DNA of 64,000 nucleotides from Pseudomonas fluorescens (GTDB taxonomy: Bacteria; Pseudomonadota; Gammaproteobacteria; Pseudomonadales; Pseudomonadaceae), in the NCBI RefSeq assembly GCF_902498195.1, contig NZ_CABVIY010000002.1, forward strand, positions 558,001 through 622,000, read 5' to 3'. This document shows positions 48,560 to 64,000 of this stretch, piece by piece; the first letter of the stretch is position 1; each line of letters begins with the position of its first letter. The translations under genes were made by a program, and so were the position numbers. The notes below the pieces were generated by a model. It saw only the letters and a list, made by a program, of their open reading frames with translations, was not told where the DNA came from and made no database searches.

Positions 48560-49197
48560 GTAAAAAAAGCATGCAGATGGGGCTGGATTTCACCTTGGTC
48601 GCTGAAGTCGAAGAGTTGGTTGCCGGTGTTGATGAAGTCGGTCGCGGCCCGCTCTGTGGCGCCGTCGTGACCGCCGCGGTGATCCTGGATCCGAATCGCC
48701 CGATCCTTGGCCTGAACGATTCGAAGAAGCTCACCGAAGCCCGCCGTGAAAAGCTCTACGACGAAATCTGTGAAAAAGCCCTGAGCTGGTGCATTGCCCG
48801 CGCGGAAGTCGAAGAAATCGACGAGCTGAATATCCTGCATGCCACCATGCTGGCCATGCAGCGCGCCGTGGCCGGACTGCACATCCAGCCCAAGCTGGCG
48901 ATGATCGACGGTAACCGCTGCCCGAAACTGCCGATGCGTGCTGAAGCCGTGGTTAAAGGCGACAGCAAGGTCCCCGCCATCGCGGCCGCGTCGATTCTGG
49001 CAAAGGTCAGCCGTGATCGTGAAATGTCTGCTTTCGAATTGATCTATCCGGGTTACGGCATCGGCGGCCACAAAGGCTACCCGACCCCCGTTCATCTGGA
49101 AGCCCTCGCCCGTCTTGGCCCAACGCCTATTCACCGGCGCTCGTTTGCCCCGGTACGCCTCGCTTACGAGGCGCGGGAAGGCTTGATCGAGAGTTAG
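48556..49197 (+). CDS. rnhB: Ribonuclease HII
   Basis: RNase HII cuts the RNA strand of RNA-DNA hybrids and starts ribonucleotide excision repair. The 213-aa protein has the acidic active-site motifs [12 protein letters not shown] and IDGN. The start overlaps lpxB (ATGA). A second ATG at 48571 would give the shorter amino end seen in some species. dnaE follows 77 bases later. Confidence 0.96.
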   Translation: MSKKSMQMGLDFTLVAEVEELVAGVDEVGRGPLCGAVVTAAVILDPNRPILGLNDSKKLTEARREKLYDEICEKALSWCIARAEVEEIDELNILHATMLAMQRAVAGLHIQPKLAMIDGNRCPKLPMRAEAVVKGDSKVPAIAAASILAKVSRDREMSAFELIYPGYGIGGHKGYPTPVHLEALARLGPTPIHRRSFAPVRLAYEAREGLIES

Positions 49198-49274
49198 TCG
49201 CGAGGCTGATTTTTTTTACCAAGGCCCGGTACAATCCGGGCCTCTTTGTCTCCATGTTTACAGACAGGATCAAT

Positions 49275-52796
<3,522 letters not shown>

Positions 52797-52936
52797 CGGT
52801 GAGGTGGCATTAGGCTTCCTTCTCCGCGACCCAAATTTTTAATCTCGACCTGAACGCGCCTCTCCCTTAAGGTAGGGCGCGAATAGACAACCGGCCGGCC
52901 CAAGCTCTCTTGGACGTCGACCCAAGACGGACGCCT

Positions 52937-53884
52937 ATGAACCCGAATTTTCTTGATTTCGAACAGCCGATCGCCGACCTGCAAGCCAAGATCGAAGAGT
53001 TGCGCTTGGTCGGTAATGACAATTCGCTGAATATCGGCGATGAGATCTCCCGCCTGCAGGACAAAAGCAGCACGCTGACCGAGGACATCTTCGGCAAGCT
53101 GACCAGCTGGCAGATCGCGCGTCTGGCGCGTCACCCGAAACGTCCCTACACCCTGGACTATATCGAGCACATCTTCACCGAGTTCGATGAGTTGCACGGT
53201 GACCGTCACTTCTCCGACGACGCCGCCATCGTCGGTGGTATCGCGCGCCTGGACGACCAACCCGTCATGGTCATCGGTCACCAGAAAGGCCGTGAAGTGC
53301 GCGAAAAGGTTCGCCGCAACTTCGGCATGCCGCGCCCGGAAGGCTACCGCAAGGCCTGCCGCCTGATGGAGATGGCCGAACGTTTCAAGATGCCGATTCT
53401 GACCTTCATCGACACCCCGGGCGCCTACCCTGGGATCGACGCTGAAGAGCGCAACCAGAGCGAAGCGATCGCCTGGAACCTGCGCGTCATGTCGCGCCTG
53501 AAAACCCCAATCATCGCCACCGTGATCGGTGAAGGTGGTTCCGGTGGTGCGCTGGCAATTGGTGTTTGCGATCAGCTGAACATGCTGCAGTACTCGACCT
53601 ACGCGGTGATCTCGCCGGAAGGCTGCGCTTCGATCCTGTGGAAAACCGCCGAGAAAGCGCCGGACGCCGCTGAGGCCATGGGCATCACCGCCGAGCGCCT
53701 CAAGGGCCTGGGTATCGTGGACAAGGTGATCGGCGAGCCGTTGGGCGGTGCACACCGTGATCCGGCCGCTGCGGCTGCCTCGATCCGTGCCGAGCTGAGT
53801 TCGCAATTGGCGATGCTCAAGAAGCTCGATCACAAGGCGCTGCTGGACCGTCGTTACGAGCGCCTGATGAGCTACGGTCTCTGA
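52937..53884 (+). CDS. accA: Acetyl-CoA carboxylase carboxyltransferase, alpha subunit
   Basis: AccA and AccD form the carboxyltransferase that makes malonyl-CoA for fatty acid synthesis. The 315-aa protein has [12 protein letters not shown] at its amino end, GHQKGRE, and [21 protein letters not shown]. The start at 52937 replaces an in-frame upstream codon in a region with no family homology. It is followed by a REPIN. Confidence 0.97.
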   Translation: MNPNFLDFEQPIADLQAKIEELRLVGNDNSLNIGDEISRLQDKSSTLTEDIFGKLTSWQIARLARHPKRPYTLDYIEHIFTEFDELHGDRHFSDDAAIVGGIARLDDQPVMVIGHQKGREVREKVRRNFGMPRPEGYRKACRLMEMAERFKMPILTFIDTPGAYPGIDAEERNQSEAIAWNLRVMSRLKTPIIATVIGEGGSGGALAIGVCDQLNMLQYSTYAVISPEGCASILWKTAEKAPDAAEAMGITAERLKGLGIVDKVIGEPLGGAHRDPAAAAASIRAELSSQLAMLKKLDHKALLDRRYERLMSYGL

Positions 53885-53902
53885 TCTGACCTCGCTGTAC
53901 CC

Positions 53903-53994
53903 ATGTGGGAGCGGGCTTGCTCGCGAAAGCGGTATAACAGTCGACTGATACGTTGAATGTTGAACCGCTTTCGCGAGCAAGCCCGCTCCCACAT
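53903..53994. repeat. REPIN: two inverted REP elements
   Basis: REP arms at about 53903-53927 and 53970-53994, with flanks AAGCGG and CCGCTT also pairing. It is the only REPIN in the second half of the window and lies 24 bases before the tilS start. Confidence 0.93.
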
Positions 53995-54017
53995 TTGATT
54001 TGTGCAAAGTGATCAAT

Positions 54018-55346
54018 ATGAGCCAGCCCACGATTGATTTGTCTGTCAGGCTCCTGATGAACCTGAAGCCCTGGCGCAACGCCACAAACTGGCGCATCGC
54101 CTTTTCCGGCGGTCTCGATTCCACCGTCCTGCTGCACCTTCTCGCACGCCTTGCAAAAAATCACACCCTGCCGGCGCTGAGCGCCATCCACGTCCATCAC
54201 GGCCTTCAGGCTGCGGCCGATGCGTGGCCCGAACATTGTCAGTCGGTGTGTCAGGTGCTGGGGGTGCCGCTGGAGGTCATCCATGTGCAGGTCGGATCGG
54301 GTGCCAGCCTTGAGCGTGCAGCCCGGGATGCCCGCTATGCCGCGTTCAGTGAAATCACTCAAGTCAATGAAGTACTGCTGACTGGCCAGCACCGTGACGA
54401 TCAGGCGGAAACCCTGCTGTTTCGCCTGTTGCGCGGGACCGGGGTGAGAGGTTTGTCAGGAATGCCACGGCAGCGTCGGCTGGGTCAGGGGCATCTGCTT
54501 CGGCCGTTGCTCGACATCACTCGTGCCGAGCTTGAGGCTTACGCCAGCGAACATCAGTTGAGCTGGGTCGAAGACCCTTCCAACCAGGATCGACATTTTG
54601 CGCGCAATTACCTGCGTCATGAGGTGTTCCCGGTAATGTCCGCGCGGTGGCCGCAAGCGATGGCGACCATGGCGCGCAGCGCTGGGCACTTGAGTGAGGC
54701 GCAGGGGTTGCTTGATGACTTGGCACAGATCGATTTGAGCCTGGCGCGTACCGTCAGCGAATTCGACTGGCTGGGTGTGCCATCGCTGGAGCTGGCGTCA
54801 CTGGCAAAACTCTCCGCCGCGCGACAGCGCAATGCCCTCAGCCACTGGCTTGAGCCACTGACACGGCTGCCCGATAGCGACCATTGGTCGGGTTGGGAGA
54901 ATTTGCGCGATGCCAGCGGCGATGCGCGGCCGATCTGGCGGCTGGCGGATGGCGAGCTACAACGCGCGGGGGGACGGATCTGGTGGCTGTCTGGCGATTG
55001 GCTGCGCAGTCCTCTCCCTGCTGGCGCATGGGTCGAGCCCGCGCTGCCGTTGAACTTGCCCGACAACGGCAGGCTCGCGATCACCGGGAAAATCCCTGAA
55101 GGCCCTTTGCAGATCCGCTATCGTGAAGGGGGAGAGGTGATGCTTTTACCCGATCGCGGGCATCGCGATCTGAAGCGTCTACTCAACGAAAGCAGGATCC
55201 CGCCGTTCGTGCGCGGCAGATTGCCGCTGCTGTTCAAAGACGGGCAATTGTTGGCGGTGGCCAACCTGCAAGGGCTTGACGGCGATACGGCAGGTGGCTG
55301 GAATTTGCATTGGCAGCCGTCGGTCGAAGATCAAGGTTTGAGCTGA
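54018..55346 (+). CDS. tilS: tRNA(Ile)-lysidine synthetase
   Basis: TilS changes C34 of the CAU-anticodon tRNA-Ile to lysidine, so that it reads AUA rather than AUG. The 442-aa protein has the PP-loop ATPase motif SGGLDSTVLLH and the family GQHRDDQAETLLFRLLRG. ATG 54018 gives the MSQPTIDLS start; an internal ATG at 54057 is possible. The ribosome site is weak because a REPIN ends 24 bases before the start. The accA-tilS adjacency is common in pseudomonads. Confidence 0.96.
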   Translation: MSQPTIDLSVRLLMNLKPWRNATNWRIAFSGGLDSTVLLHLLARLAKNHTLPALSAIHVHHGLQAAADAWPEHCQSVCQVLGVPLEVIHVQVGSGASLERAARDARYAAFSEITQVNEVLLTGQHRDDQAETLLFRLLRGTGVRGLSGMPRQRRLGQGHLLRPLLDITRAELEAYASEHQLSWVEDPSNQDRHFARNYLRHEVFPVMSARWPQAMATMARSAGHLSEAQGLLDDLAQIDLSLARTVSEFDWLGVPSLELASLAKLSAARQRNALSHWLEPLTRLPDSDHWSGWENLRDASGDARPIWRLADGELQRAGGRIWWLSGDWLRSPLPAGAWVEPALPLNLPDNGRLAITGKIPEGPLQIRYREGGEVMLLPDRGHRDLKRLLNESRIPPFVRGRLPLLFKDGQLLAVANLQGLDGDTAGGWNLHWQPSVEDQGLS

Positions 55347-55366
55347 AAGGGGCTTTCCGGTAGACT
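55338..55366 (+). promoter_or_regulatory. Promoter candidate for pyrG
   Basis: TTGAGC (55338-55343) and TAGACT (55361-55366) with a 17-base spacer, beginning in the last codons of tilS. It would give a pyrG leader of about 245 bases, which has no obvious open reading frame. It could alternatively serve as the general promoter of the downstream cluster. Confidence 0.5.
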
Positions 55367-55599
55367 ACGCTCCCTTCTTGATACAACTTCTGTGGATTCG
55401 CCTGAATTGCAGGAGTTGCCGATTACCAAGCAGTCTTTGCTGGGCGATTCCAAAAAATGTGTAGCGAGCAACGTACCGGTGTTTCATCTTCCGGTCTGTC
55501 CCAACGCGGCGGTTTTTTTGAAAGGTGCACTGTGATTAATGCAGGTGATCGGGGGCTTCGGCCTTCCTTCGCTTTCCCCGGCGGCTCGGACCGCTTTAA

Positions 55600-58103
<2,504 letters not shown>

Positions 58104-58142
58104 TCCTCATTTCTCCGGTAAAGTACCGCACGATTTAACGCT

Positions 58143-58158
58143 CAGGCCCTCGGGCCTG
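58143..58158 (+). other. Hairpin between kdsA and eno
   Basis: CAGGCC, a CTCG loop and GGCCTG form a perfect short stem 40 bases after the kdsA stop. It is not followed by a U-tract. It may be a partial transcription end or lie in the eno leader. Confidence 0.4.
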
Positions 58159-58208
58159 GGCCTTATCGTCTGCAAGTCTGCCCGCTGCACATCGCTTGCC
58201 GACGGTAA

Positions 58209-59549
<1,341 letters not shown>

Positions 59550-59632
59550 TCGTCAGCTGATAAAAAAGACACCGGATTGTGTCGGAAAAGTCGCTACAGC
59601 GGCGTTTTTGCCACTAATCTGATGCCTTGTAA

Positions 59633-59662
59633 GCACAAGCCTGGTTCTTCCAGGCTTCGTGC
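59633..59662 (+). terminator. Hairpin after eno, probable partial terminator
   Basis: A strong 12-bp dyad: GCAC-AAGCCTGG, loop TTCTT, CCAGGCTT-(C)-GTGC, with one bulged base. It lies 83 bases after the eno stop and before ftsB. It has no immediate U-tract, so the assignment as a terminator is uncertain. Confidence 0.5.
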
Positions 59663-59720
59663 TATCAGTTGCTTCATGTTTTGGCATGGCTGTCTTTTTT
59701 CACTGGATACCTGATATTCG

Positions 59721-59999
59721 ATGCGCAGTCCCAATTGGTTGTTCCTCGTCTTGCTCCTGCTGCTGGCTGGCCTGCAGTACCGCCTGTGGGTGGGTAATGG
59801 CAGCCTGGCCCAAGTGGCCGAGCTGACTCAGCAGATCGCGGATCAACAGGCCGAGAACCAGACCTTGCTGGAGCGCAATCGGGTGATGGACGCTGAAGTC
59901 AGCGAGTTGAAAAAGGGTATGGAAACCGTTGAAGAACGGGCTCGCCATGAGTTGGGCATGGTCAAGGACGGTGAAACCCTTTACCAGTTGGCACAATGA
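59721..59999 (+). CDS. ftsB: Cell division protein FtsB
   Basis: FtsB is a small bitopic membrane protein of the divisome, in complex with FtsL and FtsQ. The 92-aa protein has one TM (residues 6-20), followed by a heptad coiled coil (VAELTQQIADQQAENQTLLERN) and the conserved ARHELGMVKDGETLY tail. Its stop overlaps the ispD start by four bases. The eno-ftsB-ispD order is conserved in Gammaproteobacteria. Confidence 0.95.
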   Translation: MRSPNWLFLVLLLLLAGLQYRLWVGNGSLAQVAELTQQIADQQAENQTLLERNRVMDAEVSELKKGMETVEERARHELGMVKDGETLYQLAQ

Positions 60000-60703
60000 A
60001 CCTGCCTCTGCCGGCCTTCTGGGCCGTGATTCCTGCCGCGGGCGTCGGAGCCCGTATGGCCGCGGACCGTCCCAAGCAATACTTGCAACTGGGCGGGCGC
60101 ACTATTCTCGAACACAGCCTTGGCTGTTTCCTTGATCATCCTGGCCTCAAGGGCGTGGTGGTCAGTCTTGCTGTCGATGATCCTTACTGGCCAAACCTGG
60201 CCTGTGCCAATCACCCGCGTGTTGCCCGGGTCGAGGGCGGTGCCGAGCGTTCCGGTTCGGTGCTCAATGCGTTGCTGCATTTGCACGCGCAAGGTGCTGG
60301 CGATGAAGATTGGGTGCTGGTCCACGATGCCGCACGGCCAAACCTGAGCCGTAACGATCTGGACAAACTGCTGGCAGAGCTGGCTGACGATCCTGTCGGA
60401 GGACTGCTGGCGGTTCCGGCGCGGGATACGCTCAAGCGGGTAGATAAACACGGTCGTGTCGTTGAGACAGTGGATCGCAGTGTTATCTGGCAGGCGTATA
60501 CACCGCAGATGTTTCGCCTCGGTGCGTTGCATCGGGCGTTGGCCGATAGCTTGGTGGCTGATGCCGTTATCACTGACGAAGCTTCGGCCATGGAGTGGGC
60601 AGGGCTGGCACCGCGCTTGATAGAAGGTCGAGCTGACAACCTCAAGGTCACTCGCCCCGAAGACCTCGAGTGGTTGAGACAGCGTTGGGCTAACCGCCGC
60701 TAA
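59996..60703 (+). CDS. ispD: 2-C-methyl-D-erythritol 4-phosphate cytidylyltransferase
   Basis: IspD couples MEP to CTP in the MEP isoprenoid pathway. The 235-aa protein has the cytidylyltransferase motif PAAGVGARMAADRPKQYLQL and VHDAARP. It overlaps ftsB (ATGA). Its last 14 bases overlap the convergent end of the LysR gene. ispF, often fused or adjacent to ispD, lies 3 kb further on. Confidence 0.96.
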   Translation: MNLPLPAFWAVIPAAGVGARMAADRPKQYLQLGGRTILEHSLGCFLDHPGLKGVVVSLAVDDPYWPNLACANHPRVARVEGGAERSGSVLNALLHLHAQGAGDEDWVLVHDAARPNLSRNDLDKLLAELADDPVGGLLAVPARDTLKRVDKHGRVVETVDRSVIWQAYTPQMFRLGALHRALADSLVADAVITDEASAMEWAGLAPRLIEGRADNLKVTRPEDLEWLRQRWANRR

Positions 60704-61598
60704 AAGATCGATATTCTGGCCGCTCTGCCAGCCCTTCCTTCAAGTAATCCACCAATTTGCGCACCTTCGGCGACAGATGCCGTTGCTGTGGATACAGCGC
60801 CCAAACCGCGGTATTCGGCGGTTGATGCGCTTCCAGCAGCGAAATCAACGCGCCGCTCTTGAGATGTTCCAGCACGTAATAGTCCGGCAGCTGACACAAC
60901 CCCACGCCCTGAAGCGCTGCATCCAGCACCGCTTGCCCACTGTTGCAGCGCCAGTTTCCTTGCACCCGCTGCGAAAATTCCCGCCCGTTCTGTTCCAGTT
61001 GCCAGAGATCCGAGCTGCCGATGAGGCAATTGTGCCGGCTCAGTTCCGACAGGCTGTGTGGGCGACCATACCGTTCCACGTAGGACGGTGAGGCGCAGAG
61101 GAACATGCGCCTCGGTGCCAGGCGCGTGGCGACCAGTCGTGAATCCTGCAAGCGCCCCAACCGGATTGCCAGGTCCAGGCCTTCATGCACCAGGTCAAGT
61201 TGGCGATTGCTCAATTCAATGTCGATGCGCAGTTGTGGATACAGCCCCATGAAACGTGTCACCAGCGGCACGATGAAGCGTTCGCCATAGGCCACGGCGC
61301 AGGTCATGCGCAGCATGCCCTTGGGTTCGCTGGTCAAGTCGCCGACCGCGCGCAAGGCTTCTTCGCGACCATCCTGCAAGCGTTGGCAATGTTGCAGAAA
61401 TGTTTGCCCGGCCTCGGTCAGGGTGACGCGGCGGGTACTGCGGTAGAGCAAGCGGGTTTGCAAACGTTCTTCTAGGCGTACGATTTGTCGACTGATGTGG
61501 GAGGACGAAACTCCCAGGCGCTCGGCGGCCGCGGTGAACTGGCTGCATTCGGCAACGGCCACGAATTCGTCGATACCTTCCCAGCGATTGTCGGACAT
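60690..61598 (-). CDS. LysR-family transcriptional regulator, divergent from frmA
   Basis: A 302-aa LysR-type regulator. The winged helix-turn-helix is at about residues 17-42 (FTAAAERLGVSSSHISRQIVRLE), followed by a periplasmic-binding-like effector domain with the usual LDLAIRLG motif. The start at 61598 is an ATG; an in-frame TTG one codon upstream is rejected. It diverges from frmA with a 107-base gap, so it may control frmA-fghA. The inducer cannot be seen. It overlaps ispD by 14 bases at the 3' end. Confidence 0.9.
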   Translation of the reverse strand: MSDNRWEGIDEFVAVAECSQFTAAAERLGVSSSHISRQIVRLEERLQTRLLYRSTRRVTLTEAGQTFLQHCQRLQDGREEALRAVGDLTSEPKGMLRMTCAVAYGERFIVPLVTRFMGLYPQLRIDIELSNRQLDLVHEGLDLAIRLGRLQDSRLVATRLAPRRMFLCASPSYVERYGRPHSLSELSRHNCLIGSSDLWQLEQNGREFSQRVQGNWRCNSGQAVLDAALQGVGLCQLPDYYVLEHLKSGALISLLEAHQPPNTAVWALYPQQRHLSPKVRKLVDYLKEGLAERPEYRSFSGG

Positions 61599-61624
61599 CA
61601 AGGATTATCCCTGTGTAGCAATAA

Positions 61625-62818
<1,194 letters not shown>

Positions 62819-62826
62819 GGTCCGCC

Positions 62827-63675
62827 ATGAGCCTGGAAAACATCTCCTGCCAGAAAAGCTTTGGCGGCTGGCACAAGCGCTATCGACACCGCTCCGACGT
62901 GCTGGGCTGCGACATGGTGTTCGCCGTGTATCTGCCGCCGCAAGCCGAGCAGGGTGGCAAACTGCCGGTGCTGTACTGGTTGTCCGGCCTGACCTGCACC
63001 GACGAGAACTTCATGCAGAAAGCCGGCGCCATGCGCATGGCCGCCGAACTGGGGTTGATCATTGTCGCGCCGGACACCAGCCCTCGCGGTCCCGACGTGC
63101 CGGGCGATCCGGACGGCGCCTGGGACTTCGGTCTGGGCGCCGGTTTTTACCTGAATGCCACCCAGGAACCCTGGTCGCGTCACTACCGGATGCACGACTA
63201 TGTCGTGCAGGAATTGCCGGCATTGGTCGAAGCCCATTTCCCGGCGGCGGACAAGCGCGGCATCAGCGGTCACTCGATGGGTGGCCACGGTGCGCTGGTC
63301 TGTGCGTTGCGCAATCCGGGGCGTTATCTGTCGGTGTCGGCGTTCTCGCCGATCAACAATCCGATGGATTGTCCGTGGGGGCAAAAAGCCTTTTCCCGTT
63401 ATCTGGGCGAGGACCGTTCGAAATGGCGCGAGTGGGATGCCTGTGTGTTGATTGCCGAGGCCGATGAGAAGCTGCCGCTACTGGTCGATCAGGGCGACCG
63501 CGATGATTTCCTGGCCACCCAGCTCAAGCCTGAAGCCTTGCAACAGGCGAGCAAACTGGCCGGTCACCCGCTGACGTTGCGCCTGCAACCTGGCTACGAC
63601 CACAGCTATTTCTTCATTGCCAGTTTCATCGAAGATCACTTGCGGCATCACGCGCATGCTCTAGTTGCCCAATAG
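62827..63675 (+). CDS. fghA: S-formylglutathione hydrolase
   Basis: FghA hydrolyses S-formylglutathione to formate and glutathione, completing formaldehyde removal. The 282-aa alpha/beta-hydrolase has the nucleophile elbow [10 protein letters not shown], the early [11 protein letters not shown] and a late catalytic-triad histidine in GYDHSYFF. It is coupled to frmA. The next gene, ispF, is preceded by a terminator-like hairpin. Confidence 0.96.
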   Translation: MSLENISCQKSFGGWHKRYRHRSDVLGCDMVFAVYLPPQAEQGGKLPVLYWLSGLTCTDENFMQKAGAMRMAAELGLIIVAPDTSPRGPDVPGDPDGAWDFGLGAGFYLNATQEPWSRHYRMHDYVVQELPALVEAHFPAADKRGISGHSMGGHGALVCALRNPGRYLSVSAFSPINNPMDCPWGQKAFSRYLGEDRSKWREWDACVLIAEADEKLPLLVDQGDRDDFLATQLKPEALQQASKLAGHPLTLRLQPGYDHSYFFIASFIEDHLRHHAHALVAQ

Positions 63676-63686
63676 CAGGTAGAATC

Positions 63687-63715
63687 ACGCCCTGATAAAT
63701 TCGGGGCGTTTTTTT
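63687..63715 (+). terminator. Terminator-like hairpin abutting the ispF start
   Basis: ACGCCC (63687-63692) pairs with GGGCGT (63704-63709), followed by a seven-base T-tract that runs directly into the ispF ATG (63716). This looks like an intrinsic terminator for frmA-fghA but also occupies the place where the ispF ribosome site should be. Confidence 0.7.
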
Positions 63716-64000
63716 ATGCGTATTGGCCACGGCTATGATGTGCACCGTTTCGCTGAAGGCGATTTCATTACTCTGGGCGGCGTGCGTATCGCACACGGCT
63801 TCGGGCTGCTCGCTCATTCCGACGGTGACGTCCTGCTGCACGCCTTGAGCGATGCCTTGCTCGGGGCTGCCGCGCTGGGTGATATCGGCAAGCACTTCCC
63901 GGACACCGACCCGCAGTTCAAGGGCGCCGACAGCCGAGTGCTGTTGCGTCATGTCGTCGCACTGATCCACGCCAAAGGCTGGAAGGTCGGCAACGTCGAT
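63716..64000 (+). CDS. ispF: 2-C-methyl-D-erythritol 2,4-cyclodiphosphate synthase, 5' part (cut by window edge)
   Basis: IspF makes the cyclic diphosphate intermediate of the MEP isoprenoid pathway. The first 95 residues are present: [17 protein letters not shown], then [28 protein letters not shown] with the metal-binding D-X-H and H ligands. The frame stays open to the window edge. No Shine-Dalgarno sequence can be placed before ATG 63716 because the T-tract of a hairpin occupies that space. TAGAAT at 63680-63685 is a possible -10 box. Confidence 0.95.
   Translation, partial: MRIGHGYDVHRFAEGDFITLGGVRIAHGFGLLAHSDGDVLLHALSDALLGAAALGDIGKHFPDTDPQFKGADSRVLLRHVVALIHAKGWKVGNVD

Overview
The window is ordinary chromosomal DNA of a Pseudomonas, most likely of the P. 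fluorescens group. The evidence is the gene order (ppc-adk-tsaB; rsmJ next to a divergent TetR/RND efflux pair and plsB; csp-rlmA-dapE-ndvB; dapC-yffB-dapD; the long rpsB-to-tilS lipid and envelope cluster; pyrG-kdsA-eno-ftsB-ispD-frmA-fghA-ispF), the high GC content, and the many copies of the fluorescent-pseudomonad REP sequence with core GAGCGGGCTTGCTCGC. I see no prophage, insertion sequence, integron, CRISPR array, tRNA or rRNA gene.

Layout. Bases 1-8000: the 3' part of ppc, adk, tsaB, a run of small accessory genes (a 100-aa unknown protein, a DUF72 protein, a PEP-mutase-like enzyme, an extensin-domain protein), an unknown protein carrying two 45-residue repeats, and rsmJ. Bases 8000-13000: a TetR repressor divergent from a MexJK-like RND efflux pair with no outer-membrane partner. 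Bases 13000-20400: a DUF4197 protein, two neighbouring YbaY-like paralogues, plsB, a cold-shock protein, an unknown protein, rlmA and dapE. Bases 20500-34200: ndvB (periplasmic glucan synthesis), tcdA, csdE and csdA (sulfur relay and tRNA modification), dapD, yffB, a Na+/H+ antiporter, dapC, glnD and map. The three DAP/lysine genes dapE, dapD and dapC lie within about 11 kb but are not contiguous.

Bases 34400-55350 form an almost unbroken forward cluster: rpsB-tsf (translation), pyrH-frr, uppS-cdsA-dxr-rseP-bamA-ompH (isoprenoid carrier, phospholipid precursor, envelope stress, outer-membrane assembly), lpxD-fabZ-lpxA-lpxB (lipid A), rnhB-dnaE (replication), accA (fatty acids) and tilS (tRNA-Ile lysidine). 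Many junctions overlap by 1-4 bases, which implies translational coupling. Bases 55600-64000 carry pyrG-kdsA, eno, ftsB-ispD, a LysR regulator divergent from the glutathione-dependent formaldehyde pathway frmA-fghA, and the start of ispF, cut by the window edge.

Nothing here is a clear new defence or mobile system. The more unusual signals are noncoding or small: REP/REPIN repeats confined to gene junctions and nearly absent from the essential cluster; a palindromic operator lying on a consensus -10 box in the RND promoter; structured leaders before adk, rpsB and pyrH; a terminator-like hairpin whose U-tract runs directly into the ispF start codon; and a few unassigned Pseudomonas proteins, including the one with the 45-residue repeat.
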